The notes beneath the pieces were generated by a model. The model was not told the origin of the DNA. It saw only the letters and a program-made list of their open reading frames with translations, and searched no databases. The position numbers and the translations under genes are program-made. Shown here piece by piece: positions 1-7,898 of a stretch of DNA of 55,462 nt; positions within the stretch are counted from its first letter, which is position 1; the number at the start of each line of letters is the position of its first letter. The DNA is from Alphaproteobacteria bacterium (GTDB lineage: Bacteria; Pseudomonadota; Alphaproteobacteria; UBA1280; UBA6503): assembly GCA_021774615.1 (NCBI GenBank), contig JAJFIW010000013.1:1-55462 (forward strand), given 5' to 3'.

Positions 1-510
1 GCCATTAACTAATAAATTAGGGATACGGGCAGGTAAAACTGTTGGTTCAACGTCTTCACCGTCATAGTTTGGGGCAAAGTCTACGGTATCTTTATCGAGA
101 TCAGTAAGCATATAGCTTGCAGAACGTGCCATACGTACTTCAGTATAACGCATTGCAGCTGGCGGGTCGCCGTCCATAGAACCAAAGTTACCTTGACCGT
201 CTACCAACTCTAGGCGCATCGAAAAGTCTTGAGCCATCCGCACGATTGTCATGTAAACGGCGCTATCGCCATGAGGGTGGTACTTACCGATAACGTCACC
301 AACTACACGGGCAGATTTTTTGTACGGGCGGTTATATTCGTTACCAAGTACACGCATCGCATATAAAACACGACGGTGAACAGGCTTTAACCCGTCACGA
401 ACGTCAGGCAATGCCCGAGAAACAATCACACTCATGGCATAGTCAAGGTAGGAGCGTTTCATCTCCTCTTCGATAGTGATATTTGAAACGCCTTGTTGTA
501 GCTCAGCCAT
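1..510 (-). CDS. gyrA: DNA gyrase subunit A, N-terminal part (runs off the window)
   Basis: The first 170 codons of the breakage-reunion subunit of DNA gyrase, the type II topoisomerase that introduces negative supercoils. The frame stays open to base 1, so the gene continues beyond the window. ATG at 510-508 is preceded by a good AGGAG ribosome site. The reading shows the family hallmarks: [15 protein letters not shown], the winged-helix KYHPHGD segment, and AAMRYTE, which carries the catalytic tyrosine near residue 122. Residue numbering matches E. coli: Ser83 is kept but position 87, usually acidic, is Met. A paralogous parC lies at 7895-10240; this copy reads as GyrA by its [19 protein letters not shown] segment. 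Confidence 0.96.
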   Translation of the reverse strand, partial: MAELQQGVSNITIEEEMKRSYLDYAMSVIVSRALPDVRDGLKPVHRRVLYAMRVLGNEYNRPYKKSARVVGDVIGKYHPHGDSAVYMTIVRMAQDFSMRLELVDGQGNFGSMDGDPPAAMRYTEVRMARSASYMLTDLDKDTVDFAPNYDGEDVEPTVLPARIPNLLVNG

Positions 511-596
511 GGGTAATTATCTCCTAAATTTCTAACTCCGGAAATATAACATAAAAACCTAATAAATTAAAGAATAAGCAGCCAAAAACAGCTATT

Positions 597-1661
597 TTAT
601 TGTTGGTTAAACTTATCAATATCTTTAACAATCAACTGTGCTGTTATAGGAGCCATACAAAAGCCAACCCCACCATGACCAGCAGCAACAAATACACCAT
701 TATGATTAGGAACTTCTCCTAGTAATAAAGTGCTCTCCCCCGCGCCCCTGCTTTGTAAACCTGAGAACCTTTGCAATAATTTTGCGTTTTCTAGCTCGGG
801 GATAAGCCGTTCCGCATGGTAACGGAGATGAATTTCAGCTTTCTCGGTTGGAGTGTTATCAAACTCTGCTTCAGGCTCAAATGTTGAGCCCACATAAACA
901 GCCTTACCGTCATGCCATGGAACAAGGTAAACCTGCCCGCTTTCTATCAAGTGTGGCAATACAGGGGATTTATCTGACACTGGCCATTCTAACAAAATAG
1001 CTTGGCGTTTAATGGGGTATATTTTTATGTCTGGTAATAATTTTCCACAAAAAGCACCTGCTGCTAAAACTAGTGGGCGCACAGCTGGTAGCTGTTCTAT
1101 CTTTTCTTGTTTAAATATAACACCCTTACGTAAGCAAGCCTCGTGCAAAGAGCGCAGCATTACCGAAGGGTCAAAAATAGCAGTTGCATGGCAACAAATA
1201 ACACCTTTAGAGTCGGCAATGATACCTGCATAATCATCAATATTCGGAGAAATACTTTGCGCTGGTTGTGTTGGCCAAGTTTCGTTAGCAATTTTGACCG
1301 CTCGTTTTGCTTTTTCCCAACCTGAGTTACGATGATACACCACCCACCTATCGCACTGCTTATAAGGAATGGGTATGCCACTATCAGCAGCTAAGTTCTT
1401 TAGGAATTCTGGATATGACCATATACTTTGTAATTGTAGTTTATGTTTATTACCCTTTTGCAACGCATGAAAGGGTTTAAGAGACCCCGCCGCATTACCA
1501 CTAGCACCTGTGCCTATTGGCTGGTCATGAATAACAGTAACGATATACCCTTGCCTTACCAACTGCCAAGCACAACTAAGCCCAATAACGCCAGCGCCAA
1601 TAACTGTTACAGCCCTACTGTCATGATGTTTTATTGGAAAGCTCCTTATCTTTAAAACCAA
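597..1661 (-). CDS. FAD-dependent amino-acid/glycine oxidase-like protein (DAO/ThiO/DadA family)
   Basis: A flavoprotein of the DAO fold, likely oxidising an amino acid or other amine; the substrate is not readable from sequence. A Rossmann GAGVIG dinucleotide motif sits at residues 22-27, a GASGNAAGSL segment typical of DAO/ThiO enzymes follows, and the C-terminus has GHGGVGF, which resembles the second FAD-contacting motif. Length (354 aa) fits the family. The only in-frame start is TTG at 1661, inside the upstream MFS gene and without a ribosome site, giving 17 extra residues before the FAD motif. A strong AAGGAG and an ATGA overlap with the MFS stop (ATG at 1624-1622) lie in another frame that hits a stop after five codons. 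One extra G in the GGG at 1613-1615 would restore M-T-V-G-A-V-T-V-I-G, so a frameshift or sequence error at the start is suspected. Confidence 0.8.
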   Translation of the reverse strand: MVLKIRSFPIKHHDSRAVTVIGAGVIGLSCAWQLVRQGYIVTVIHDQPIGTGASGNAAGSLKPFHALQKGNKHKLQLQSIWSYPEFLKNLAADSGIPIPYKQCDRWVVYHRNSGWEKAKRAVKIANETWPTQPAQSISPNIDDYAGIIADSKGVICCHATAIFDPSVMLRSLHEACLRKGVIFKQEKIEQLPAVRPLVLAAGAFCGKLLPDIKIYPIKRQAILLEWPVSDKSPVLPHLIESGQVYLVPWHDGKAVYVGSTFEPEAEFDNTPTEKAEIHLRYHAERLIPELENAKLLQRFSGLQSRGAGESTLLLGEVPNHNGVFVAAGHGGVGFCMAPITAQLIVKDIDKFNQQ

Positions 1662-2781
1662 TCAATGTTAGTGGGATTATAATCATCAATATTATAATAA
1701 AGAAAGCACTAAGGCCAAACTTACCATACAAATCTAGCAGCAGCCCTATAATAGGGTCGGCAACTGAAATACCTAATATATAAAATAATGGGCCTGCTTG
1801 CAAAACAACTGAAATATTCTCTTTTCCTATAATACAAATTAAGCTGTCGCCAACAACAGATAACGCACCTAATACCCCTCCAAGAAGAAACAGTATAACT
1901 GCAATATGCAACATATCATCAGTTATGCTAAACATATAAAAACAAGCTATCGCCATAAATGCAGATAAAGTTATGCTCATTTTAGGCTTAAAATCTTGCC
2001 AATGGGCTAAAGGGTATTGGAGAAGAACAGACCCCAAAAGAAGCAAATTATAACTATGTGCAGAGAAAGACTCGCTAAAACCTGAATCAAGATGAATTTT
2101 AATAACAAACCCATAAAAACTCTCGCCTAAGACCCCTCCAAGGAAACATAAAGATGCTGGTAGAGGAACTGTTTTGACTACTCTAATGAACTCTTTAATC
2201 TTGATCGAATCTGGCACTTTTATTTGTGGGAACTTACCAAATTTATCTTCTAATACTGCAACAAATGAAACCACAACATAACAAAGCATGTATATATAAA
2301 CTATAGCAGCAACGCTATTGATACTGTCGGCAATAGATACACCAATAATAGCACCCATACTTAGGATTATGTACTCTAAAGAAAAAAACCTCATTAATAG
2401 CTTCTCTGATAATCCGCTTACAATCCTCATTCTAATACCATGGTAAAAATGGACATTCGCTACCCCTTTAATGCAGCTAAATAATACCCAAAAAATAACA
2501 CTCTCGTAAAACATCAAAGCTAAGCTAGTGACAACAGCCATAAAAATGCCGAATAATTTATAAAACCCTATATAAACAGTAAACCTAGCAGTGCGATTAA
2601 GAACAAAAAAAGCAAGTAACATTGAAATAGTTTGGGCTAGAAATACTATCGAAAGCAAAAAATTAGACCACTCTTGCTTGGCAGCTATTTCTGATACAAG
2701 AAGGATATACACACCAAGGCCAATAGCTAAAACAAATAGCTGAATAAAAGGTACGTACATAGTTGTTATAATTTTTCTCAT
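1621..2781 (-). CDS. MFS-like multi-pass membrane transporter, substrate unknown
   Basis: A 386-residue, very hydrophobic protein with about twelve predicted membrane spans in two halves, separated by a charged stretch around residues 185-205 (KFGKFPQIKVPDSIKIKEF). Layout and length match the major facilitator superfamily, but I recognise no substrate-specific motif. The stop (TGA, 1623-1621) overlaps an ATG for the downstream oxidase in an ATGA arrangement, suggesting the two are translationally coupled and may act on one metabolite. Its first ATG has only a weak ribosome site; Met8 is an alternative start. Codons look richer in A/T-ending forms than in the flanking housekeeping genes, partly because of the Ile/Leu/Phe content. 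Confidence 0.75.
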   Translation of the reverse strand: MRKIITTMYVPFIQLFVLAIGLGVYILLVSEIAAKQEWSNFLLSIVFLAQTISMLLAFFVLNRTARFTVYIGFYKLFGIFMAVVTSLALMFYESVIFWVLFSCIKGVANVHFYHGIRMRIVSGLSEKLLMRFFSLEYIILSMGAIIGVSIADSINSVAAIVYIYMLCYVVVSFVAVLEDKFGKFPQIKVPDSIKIKEFIRVVKTVPLPASLCFLGGVLGESFYGFVIKIHLDSGFSESFSAHSYNLLLLGSVLLQYPLAHWQDFKPKMSITLSAFMAIACFYMFSITDDMLHIAVILFLLGGVLGALSVVGDSLICIIGKENISVVLQAGPLFYILGISVADPIIGLLLDLYGKFGLSAFFIIILMIIIPLTLIGFKDKELSNKTS

Positions 2782-2789
2782 AAAAACTA

Positions 2790-4169
2790 CTACATCAACA
2801 GCAGTGCTGCTAAACCTAGAAAAGTAAAGAAGCCCATAACATCGGTTACTGTTGTAACAAGAATTCCTGATGCAATTGCAGGGTCTACACCGAATTTATC
2901 TAGCATTAATGGCACAAGGTTACCAGCAATTGCTGCTAATAAATGGTTAGCTATAGTGGCAATAAAAATAACCAGCCCTAGCATTGGATTGTCATAAATG
3001 AAAGATGTTCCCGCAGCTAATAGAACCCCTAGTATAAGCCCATTAAACGAGCCTACCATAAACTCTTTGCGTAGTAGTGAGAATGCATTTTTAGGGGTAA
3101 TTTTATTTAACGACATACCACGAATAGTCACAGTTAAAGTTTGGGTACCCGCATTACCACCCATACTTGCAACTATTGGCATTAGCACAGCTAGTGCAAC
3201 TAGCTCTTGGATTGTGCCTTCAAACATTCCAATAACAATAGATGCCATGACCGCCGTTAATAAGTTAATAATCAGCCACGGCAAACGTTTTTTTGTGGTA
3301 TGCACTGTGCTGCCGAACAAGTCTTCTTCTACGCTTAAACCAGCTTGGCGCATCAGTTCTTTTTGGTGCTCTTCGATAACAACGTCGATTACATCATCAA
3401 AAGTGATTTGTCCTAACAACCGATTATTTTTATCTACAACAGGGCAAGTTAATAGGTCGTATTTCTCGAACATCTCTGCTACAGACTTTTGGCTTTCTTC
3501 TGGCTGTACTGTAAATGGGTCGGTGCGCATTACGTCTACCAACCTGTTATCAACCTGCGCTTTTACTAGCCTTGATAGGCTTAATGTACCAAGCAATTTA
3601 CGGGTTGGGTCTGTAATAAAAACGGTTTGGATATTCTTTGGTAGCTCCCGCCCATCAGTACGCAAATAATCCATCAGCCTGCCAACAGTCCACACCTGTG
3701 GTACAGCTATAGTTTCAAGCTGCATAATACCACCAGCAGTATTCTCGTCGTAGTTAAGCAATGCTTGCTGGATTTCGGGGATAAGTTGCAAAGTAGCTAA
3801 AGCTTGCTCATCGCCCATATGTTGCAATAAATCAGCAACATCGTCAGAAGGAAGCTGAGAAATACACGCTGTAACCTCTTTCTCGTTCATTTCTTCAAGA
3901 AGAGCTTCTTGGACTGGTACTTCAACATTACTAATAACACCGCCTAAAGAGTCGTCGGGTATTTTATGCAGTACTATGGGGCGGTGCTGCTTAGGTAGCC
4001 GTTCTAGCAAGTTTGCAATATCGGAAGGGTGAAGCAAGCTTAACAATAGGTCAAGTCGGTCTGGGTCTTCGGTTATCGCTTTTAAAATTGCATTATAAAT
4101 TGGTGGGGTTAAATTTTGCCCCAGAGGTTTAGGCTGGCTAGAACTTATAGTGGTGTTTGTTTCTGCCAT
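2790..4169 (-). CDS. mgtE: MgtE-family magnesium transporter
   Basis: A Mg2+-gated Mg2+ channel of the inner membrane. The 459-residue protein has the standard order: an N-terminal MgtE domain (about 35-135, with the DIANLLERLP and SDDVADLLQHM helical repeats), a CBS pair (about 140-265) that senses cytosolic Mg2+, and a five-helix C-terminal pore domain from about 285. The pore region keeps MGGNAGTQ and the TTVTDVMGFF segment, whose Asp lines the channel in characterised MgtE proteins. The ATG at 4169 follows an AGGAGG ribosome site. It is 16 bp from maeB upstream and 8 bp from the MFS gene downstream, so probably co-transcribed. I see no Mg2+ riboswitch in the short upstream gap. Confidence 0.95.
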   Translation of the reverse strand: MAETNTTISSSQPKPLGQNLTPPIYNAILKAITEDPDRLDLLLSLLHPSDIANLLERLPKQHRPIVLHKIPDDSLGGVISNVEVPVQEALLEEMNEKEVTACISQLPSDDVADLLQHMGDEQALATLQLIPEIQQALLNYDENTAGGIMQLETIAVPQVWTVGRLMDYLRTDGRELPKNIQTVFITDPTRKLLGTLSLSRLVKAQVDNRLVDVMRTDPFTVQPEESQKSVAEMFEKYDLLTCPVVDKNNRLLGQITFDDVIDVVIEEHQKELMRQAGLSVEEDLFGSTVHTTKKRLPWLIINLLTAVMASIVIGMFEGTIQELVALAVLMPIVASMGGNAGTQTLTVTIRGMSLNKITPKNAFSLLRKEFMVGSFNGLILGVLLAAGTSFIYDNPMLGLVIFIATIANHLLAAIAGNLVPLMLDKFGVDPAIASGILVTTVTDVMGFFTFLGLAALLLM

Positions 4170-4185
4170 AGCCTCCTCCTATATT

Positions 4186-6477
4186 CTAATTTTTATGCGA
4201 TTCAACTGCTGCTAATGCACTTAAGTTAACAATTTGCCGCACAGACGCATAGGTTGATAAAATATGTACTGGCTTTTTCATTCCCAGTAAAATTGGTCCT
4301 AGCTGCTCTACCCTTTGCGAGGTTGCCCGCAACAAATTAAAAGAGATATTAGCAGCATCTATATTTGGCATAATAAGAATATTTGCAGGCTCTTTTAACC
4401 TAGAGTCGGGGAAGGTACGAGCCATTGCATTAGGGCTAACTGCGGCATCTGCCTGCATCTCGCCCTCTACAAGTAAGTCGGGGTTTATTTTATTAACTAG
4501 GCCAACTGCCGCACGCATTTTCTTTGATGACTCGGACTGGAATGTTCCAAAATGAGAATGACTTACCAACGCTACCTTGGGATCAATCCCAAAACGCTGT
4601 ACAGCATCAGATGCTAGAACTGTTAACTCTGCAATTTGTTCGGCTGTTGGGTTTACGTTAACGTCAGTGTCACCAATAAAATAGATATACCCTTTTTTAA
4701 GCAGTGCTTGCAAAGCATAAACACTGGTGACACCTTCTCTGCGCCCGATGATTTGTTCAGCTTGCGATAAAAATTTATTAAATTTACCTGTAAAACCACC
4801 AACCATAGCGTCAGCGTCACCTTGGTCTACCATCATTGCTGCGAGTGCTGCCCAACGATAGCGCATAATAATTTCAGCCTCTGCTGGTACAATACCTTCT
4901 CGTTTTCTGAGGTCATAGTAAATTTTTATATAGCCATCAATAGTAGGGTAGCTTTTAGGGTCAACAAGGGTAAAGTCTTTGCCTTCCTTCATAGAAAGGC
5001 CGCGAGATTCTAGCACTTTCATAATTTTTTCTGAGTTACCAATCAGCATTGGATGGCAGATTTTTTCTGTTACCATTACTTGGGCTGCTCTGATAACACG
5101 ATGGTCTTCGCCATCGGGGAAAACAACTTTCTTTTGCTCGTCTTGCGCATTACGCATAATTTGCTGCATAATCGAAAAACTTTTATCGACTGTCATTTTA
5201 AGTTTTTCTGCATATTGCTGCAAATTCTCAATAGGGCGACGTGCCACTCCGCTTTCCATCGCAGCCTTAGCAACCGCAGGAGCAACAACCGATATTAAGC
5301 GTGGGTCAAAAGGTTTAGGGATAATATAATCTTTACCAAACACCATGCTTTGGTCTTTATATGCACTGTCAAGAGTTGCATCAGCAGCTTTACGAGCAAG
5401 CTCGGCGATAGCTTGAGATGCTGCTAATTTCATTGCCATATTGATATTACGTGCGCCCACATCTAAAGCACCTCTAAAAACATATGGGAAACATAAAACA
5501 TTATTAACTTGGTTCGGGTAGTCCGAACGACCCGTACCGATAATAACATCATCACGGACTTCTAATACTTCCTCGGGGGTAATTTCTGGAGTTGGGTTAG
5601 CCATGGCTAGGATGACAGGGTTTTTTGCCATCTTTTTGACCATTTCTTTTTTCAGAACACCGCCGGCAGACAAGCCAATAAATACATCAGCCCCTTTAAT
5701 AACATCAGCTAATGTGCGGTCTTTTGTATCTTGAGCATATTCAGCTATGTATTTATTCATCTCTTTGCGGCCTTTGTAGATAACGCCATCTACATCGACC
5801 ATGAAAATATTTTTCCGCTTAACACCACTTTCTACGAGCATATTCATACATGCAATGCCAGCGGCACCAGCACCCACACAAACAATTTTTACAGACGATG
5901 CTTTTTTCTTACGTAAAAACATAGCATTTAAAAATGCTGCAGTTAAAATAATGGCAGTACCATGTTGGTCATCATGGAACACGGGAATATCGAGCTTCTC
6001 TTCCAACGCCCTCTCGACTTCAAAGCATTCTGGGGCTTTAATATCTTCTAGGTTAATACCGCCAAATGTTGGCTCCATACTAGCGATAGTTTCGATAAGT
6101 TTATCAGGGTCATTCTCATTAAGTTCGATGTCAAACACATCGATATTAGCAAATTTCTTAAATAGAACGGCTTTACCTTCCATAACAGGTTTGCTGGCTA
6201 AAGGTCCAATATTACCCAAACCTAGCACTGCTGTACCATTAGTAACAACACCAACCAAATTTGCCCGAATTGTAAAATTATCGGCTTGGCTTGGGTCATC
6301 TTTAATTTGTAAGCATACATCAGCTACACCAGGCGTGTATGCAAGCGACAAATCCTCTTGTGTAGTCAGAGGTTTTGTTGGTGTAACTTCAAGTTTACCG
6401 GGCCTTGGTAAAGCATGATAAAGTAATGAGTTATTGCCAATTTTGTTTTTATTTTCTTTCTTGGTACTCGCAACCAT
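4186..6477 (-). CDS. maeB: NADP-dependent malic enzyme with C-terminal phosphotransacetylase-like domain
   Basis: Oxidative decarboxylation of malate to pyruvate with NADPH production. The 763-residue protein is the long bacterial MaeB type. The malic domain (about 20-430) shows SLAYTPGVADVC, PVMEGKAVLFKKF (catalytic Lys region), the metal-binding EDIKAPECFEVE and HDDQHGTA, and a dinucleotide motif VGAGAAGIA. The C-terminal domain (about 445-760) resembles phosphate acetyltransferase (VVFPDGEDHRVIRAA), which in characterised homologues is regulatory. ATG at 6477 is preferred over the TTG one codon upstream because AGAGG is well spaced to it. The 94-base gap to the SCO gene upstream shows no clear signal. 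Confidence 0.95.
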   Translation of the reverse strand: MVASTKKENKNKIGNNSLLYHALPRPGKLEVTPTKPLTTQEDLSLAYTPGVADVCLQIKDDPSQADNFTIRANLVGVVTNGTAVLGLGNIGPLASKPVMEGKAVLFKKFANIDVFDIELNENDPDKLIETIASMEPTFGGINLEDIKAPECFEVERALEEKLDIPVFHDDQHGTAIILTAAFLNAMFLRKKKASSVKIVCVGAGAAGIACMNMLVESGVKRKNIFMVDVDGVIYKGRKEMNKYIAEYAQDTKDRTLADVIKGADVFIGLSAGGVLKKEMVKKMAKNPVILAMANPTPEITPEEVLEVRDDVIIGTGRSDYPNQVNNVLCFPYVFRGALDVGARNINMAMKLAASQAIAELARKAADATLDSAYKDQSMVFGKDYIIPKPFDPRLISVVAPAVAKAAMESGVARRPIENLQQYAEKLKMTVDKSFSIMQQIMRNAQDEQKKVVFPDGEDHRVIRAAQVMVTEKICHPMLIGNSEKIMKVLESRGLSMKEGKDFTLVDPKSYPTIDGYIKIYYDLRKREGIVPAEAEIIMRYRWAALAAMMVDQGDADAMVGGFTGKFNKFLSQAEQIIGRREGVTSVYALQALLKKGYIYFIGDTDVNVNPTAEQIAELTVLASDAVQRFGIDPKVALVSHSHFGTFQSESSKKMRAAVGLVNKINPDLLVEGEMQADAAVSPNAMARTFPDSRLKEPANILIMPNIDAANISFNLLRATSQRVEQLGPILLGMKKPVHILSTYASVRQIVNLSALAAVESHKN

Positions 6478-6574
6478 CAAGACAGCCTCTTAATTTTTTT
6501 TACATACAAAGCATATAGTAGCTTACCCAGCACAAAAAAGGCTAAAAATAAAGGCTTTCAGAAGAAATTACAGC

Positions 6575-7216
6575 TTATTTATGTAACACCTGTTGCAACT
6601 TAGTACCTAGTGCTGATGGTTTCATTTTATGAGAAAAGTGAGCTACATACTCACCATTTGTGTCAAACAAATATAAATAAGCCGAATGGTCCATAAGGTA
6701 ATGTTCGGGTGGAGAGTCTGCACTTTTAGCATAATAAACTAAGTATTTCTTTGCCATAGCTTTTAGGTTCTGTGGCGCACCACTTAAACCAATATAGTCA
6801 TCGCTAAAGTTTGCAAGGTACTCTTTTAAAAGCTGTGGGGTGTCACGTTCGGGGTCTACTGTTACAAATACTACTTTTAATTTTTCGCGTTGTTTCTCGC
6901 TTAGTGTATCAATAGCGTCGGTTACAGTACTAAGTGTGGTTGGGCACACATCTGGGCAATGGGTAAAGCCAAAAAACATTAAAGTATGGTAGCCTTTTAG
7001 GTTTGCCTCGGTAAAAGCATTGCCATTTTGATCGACCATATTAAAAGCACCACCAATAGCAGCCTTACCACTATGGGACTGGCTAGTTACAGGCTGTTTA
7101 ACAAAAATTTGTGCCGAATTTGCAAAAAAATGGATAAATCCACCTATCATCAATACAACAATAAGTGCTAATATTACTAACTGATTTTGCTTGAAAAAGC
7201 CTTTGTTTTCAGGCAT
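6575..7216 (-). CDS. SCO1/SenC/PrrC-family copper chaperone
   Basis: A membrane-anchored thioredoxin-fold protein that delivers copper to, or reduces, the CuA site of cytochrome c oxidase. One N-terminal span (about 12-32) anchors the domain on the periplasmic side. The copper-binding motif CPDVCP puts Cys87 and Cys91 in place, and the third ligand is His177 in LMDHSAYLY. VDPERDTP is also typical. It has 213 residues, as expected. It is divergent from lipB with a 43-base spacer. No cytochrome oxidase genes are in view, so the partner is elsewhere. Confidence 0.94.
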   Translation of the reverse strand: MPENKGFFKQNQLVILALIVVLMIGGFIHFFANSAQIFVKQPVTSQSHSGKAAIGGAFNMVDQNGNAFTEANLKGYHTLMFFGFTHCPDVCPTTLSTVTDAIDTLSEKQREKLKVVFVTVDPERDTPQLLKEYLANFSDDYIGLSGAPQNLKAMAKKYLVYYAKSADSPPEHYLMDHSAYLYLFDTNGEYVAHFSHKMKPSALGTKLQQVLHK

Positions 7217-7259
7217 CTCTAAATCCTTACATATTTTTATTAATTAAAGGTTTATAACA

Positions 7260-7898
7260 TTGCCAGCAACCTCTGCCAACACATTTGACGCACAATACAT
7301 TGGTACCGACATTTCGTATCTAGACGTACTAGCCATCCAAGAGCAAGCAGTGGCTGATGTACTAGCTGGTAGCAATGAAAAGTTATTCTTTGTCGAGCAC
7401 GCCCCTGTTTATACCGCAGGCACTTCCGCTATTGATAGCGATTATTTAGGTAACAATGATATACCAGTAATACCGACAGGTCGTGGTGGTAAATATACTT
7501 ATCATGGTACAGGGCAACGGGTAGTTTACCCTATTATAAACCTCCAGCAACGAACACCAGATTTACGTAAATATGTATCAGACCTGCAAGATTGGCTTAT
7601 AGATACTCTCGCCATTTTTGGTATTAAAGCCTTTACTAGCGACGAGATTGGAGTATGGGTAAACACACCAATGGGCGAGCAAAAAATTGCAGCAATTGGG
7701 GTGCGAGTACGCAAATGGGTAACATTCCACGGCATAGCTCTTAATGTCAACCCTGACCTAAACCATTTTAAAGGGATAATCCCTTGCGGGCTTACCAACA
7801 AAGGTGTTGCTAGCATGCAGTCTTTAGGTTGCAATGCCACAATGGCAGAAGTAGACAAAGTTTTACTAGATGAGTTTGTTAAAAGATTTAAAATTTAA
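7260..7898 (+). CDS. lipB: Octanoyl-[ACP]:protein N-octanoyltransferase
   Basis: Transfers octanoate from acyl carrier protein to the lipoyl domains of 2-oxoacid dehydrogenases and GcvH, the first step of lipoate assembly. The 212-residue protein has the full set of family motifs: GRGGKYTYHGTGQ around residues 74-86, Lys142 in QKIAAIGVR, and Cys176 in GIIPCGL, the Lys/Cys pair of the acyl-thioester mechanism. The start is TTG at 7260, with AAAGG about 10 bases upstream; there is no suitable ATG. The stop overlaps the end of parC by 4 bases (convergent). lipA is not in the window. Confidence 0.95.
   Translation: MPATSANTFDAQYIGTDISYLDVLAIQEQAVADVLAGSNEKLFFVEHAPVYTAGTSAIDSDYLGNNDIPVIPTGRGGKYTYHGTGQRVVYPIINLQQRTPDLRKYVSDLQDWLIDTLAIFGIKAFTSDEIGVWVNTPMGEQKIAAIGVRVRKWVTFHGIALNVNPDLNHFKGIIPCGLTNKGVASMQSLGCNATMAEVDKVLLDEFVKRFKI

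Noticed and set aside
2998-3669. 223-codon open frame on the plus strand inside mgtE
   Set aside because: Mirrors the MgtE CBS and membrane region with Ser/Pro/Thr-rich low-complexity composition; no start signal and no recognisable domain.
4170-4185. Mg2+-sensing riboswitch for mgtE
   Set aside because: The gap to maeB is only 16 bases and holds the ribosome site; there is no room for an M-box.
5801-6418. 205-codon open frame on the plus strand inside maeB
   Set aside because: It is antisense to conserved malic-enzyme motifs, has no ribosome site and no protein-family likeness; it reflects codon bias on the other strand.
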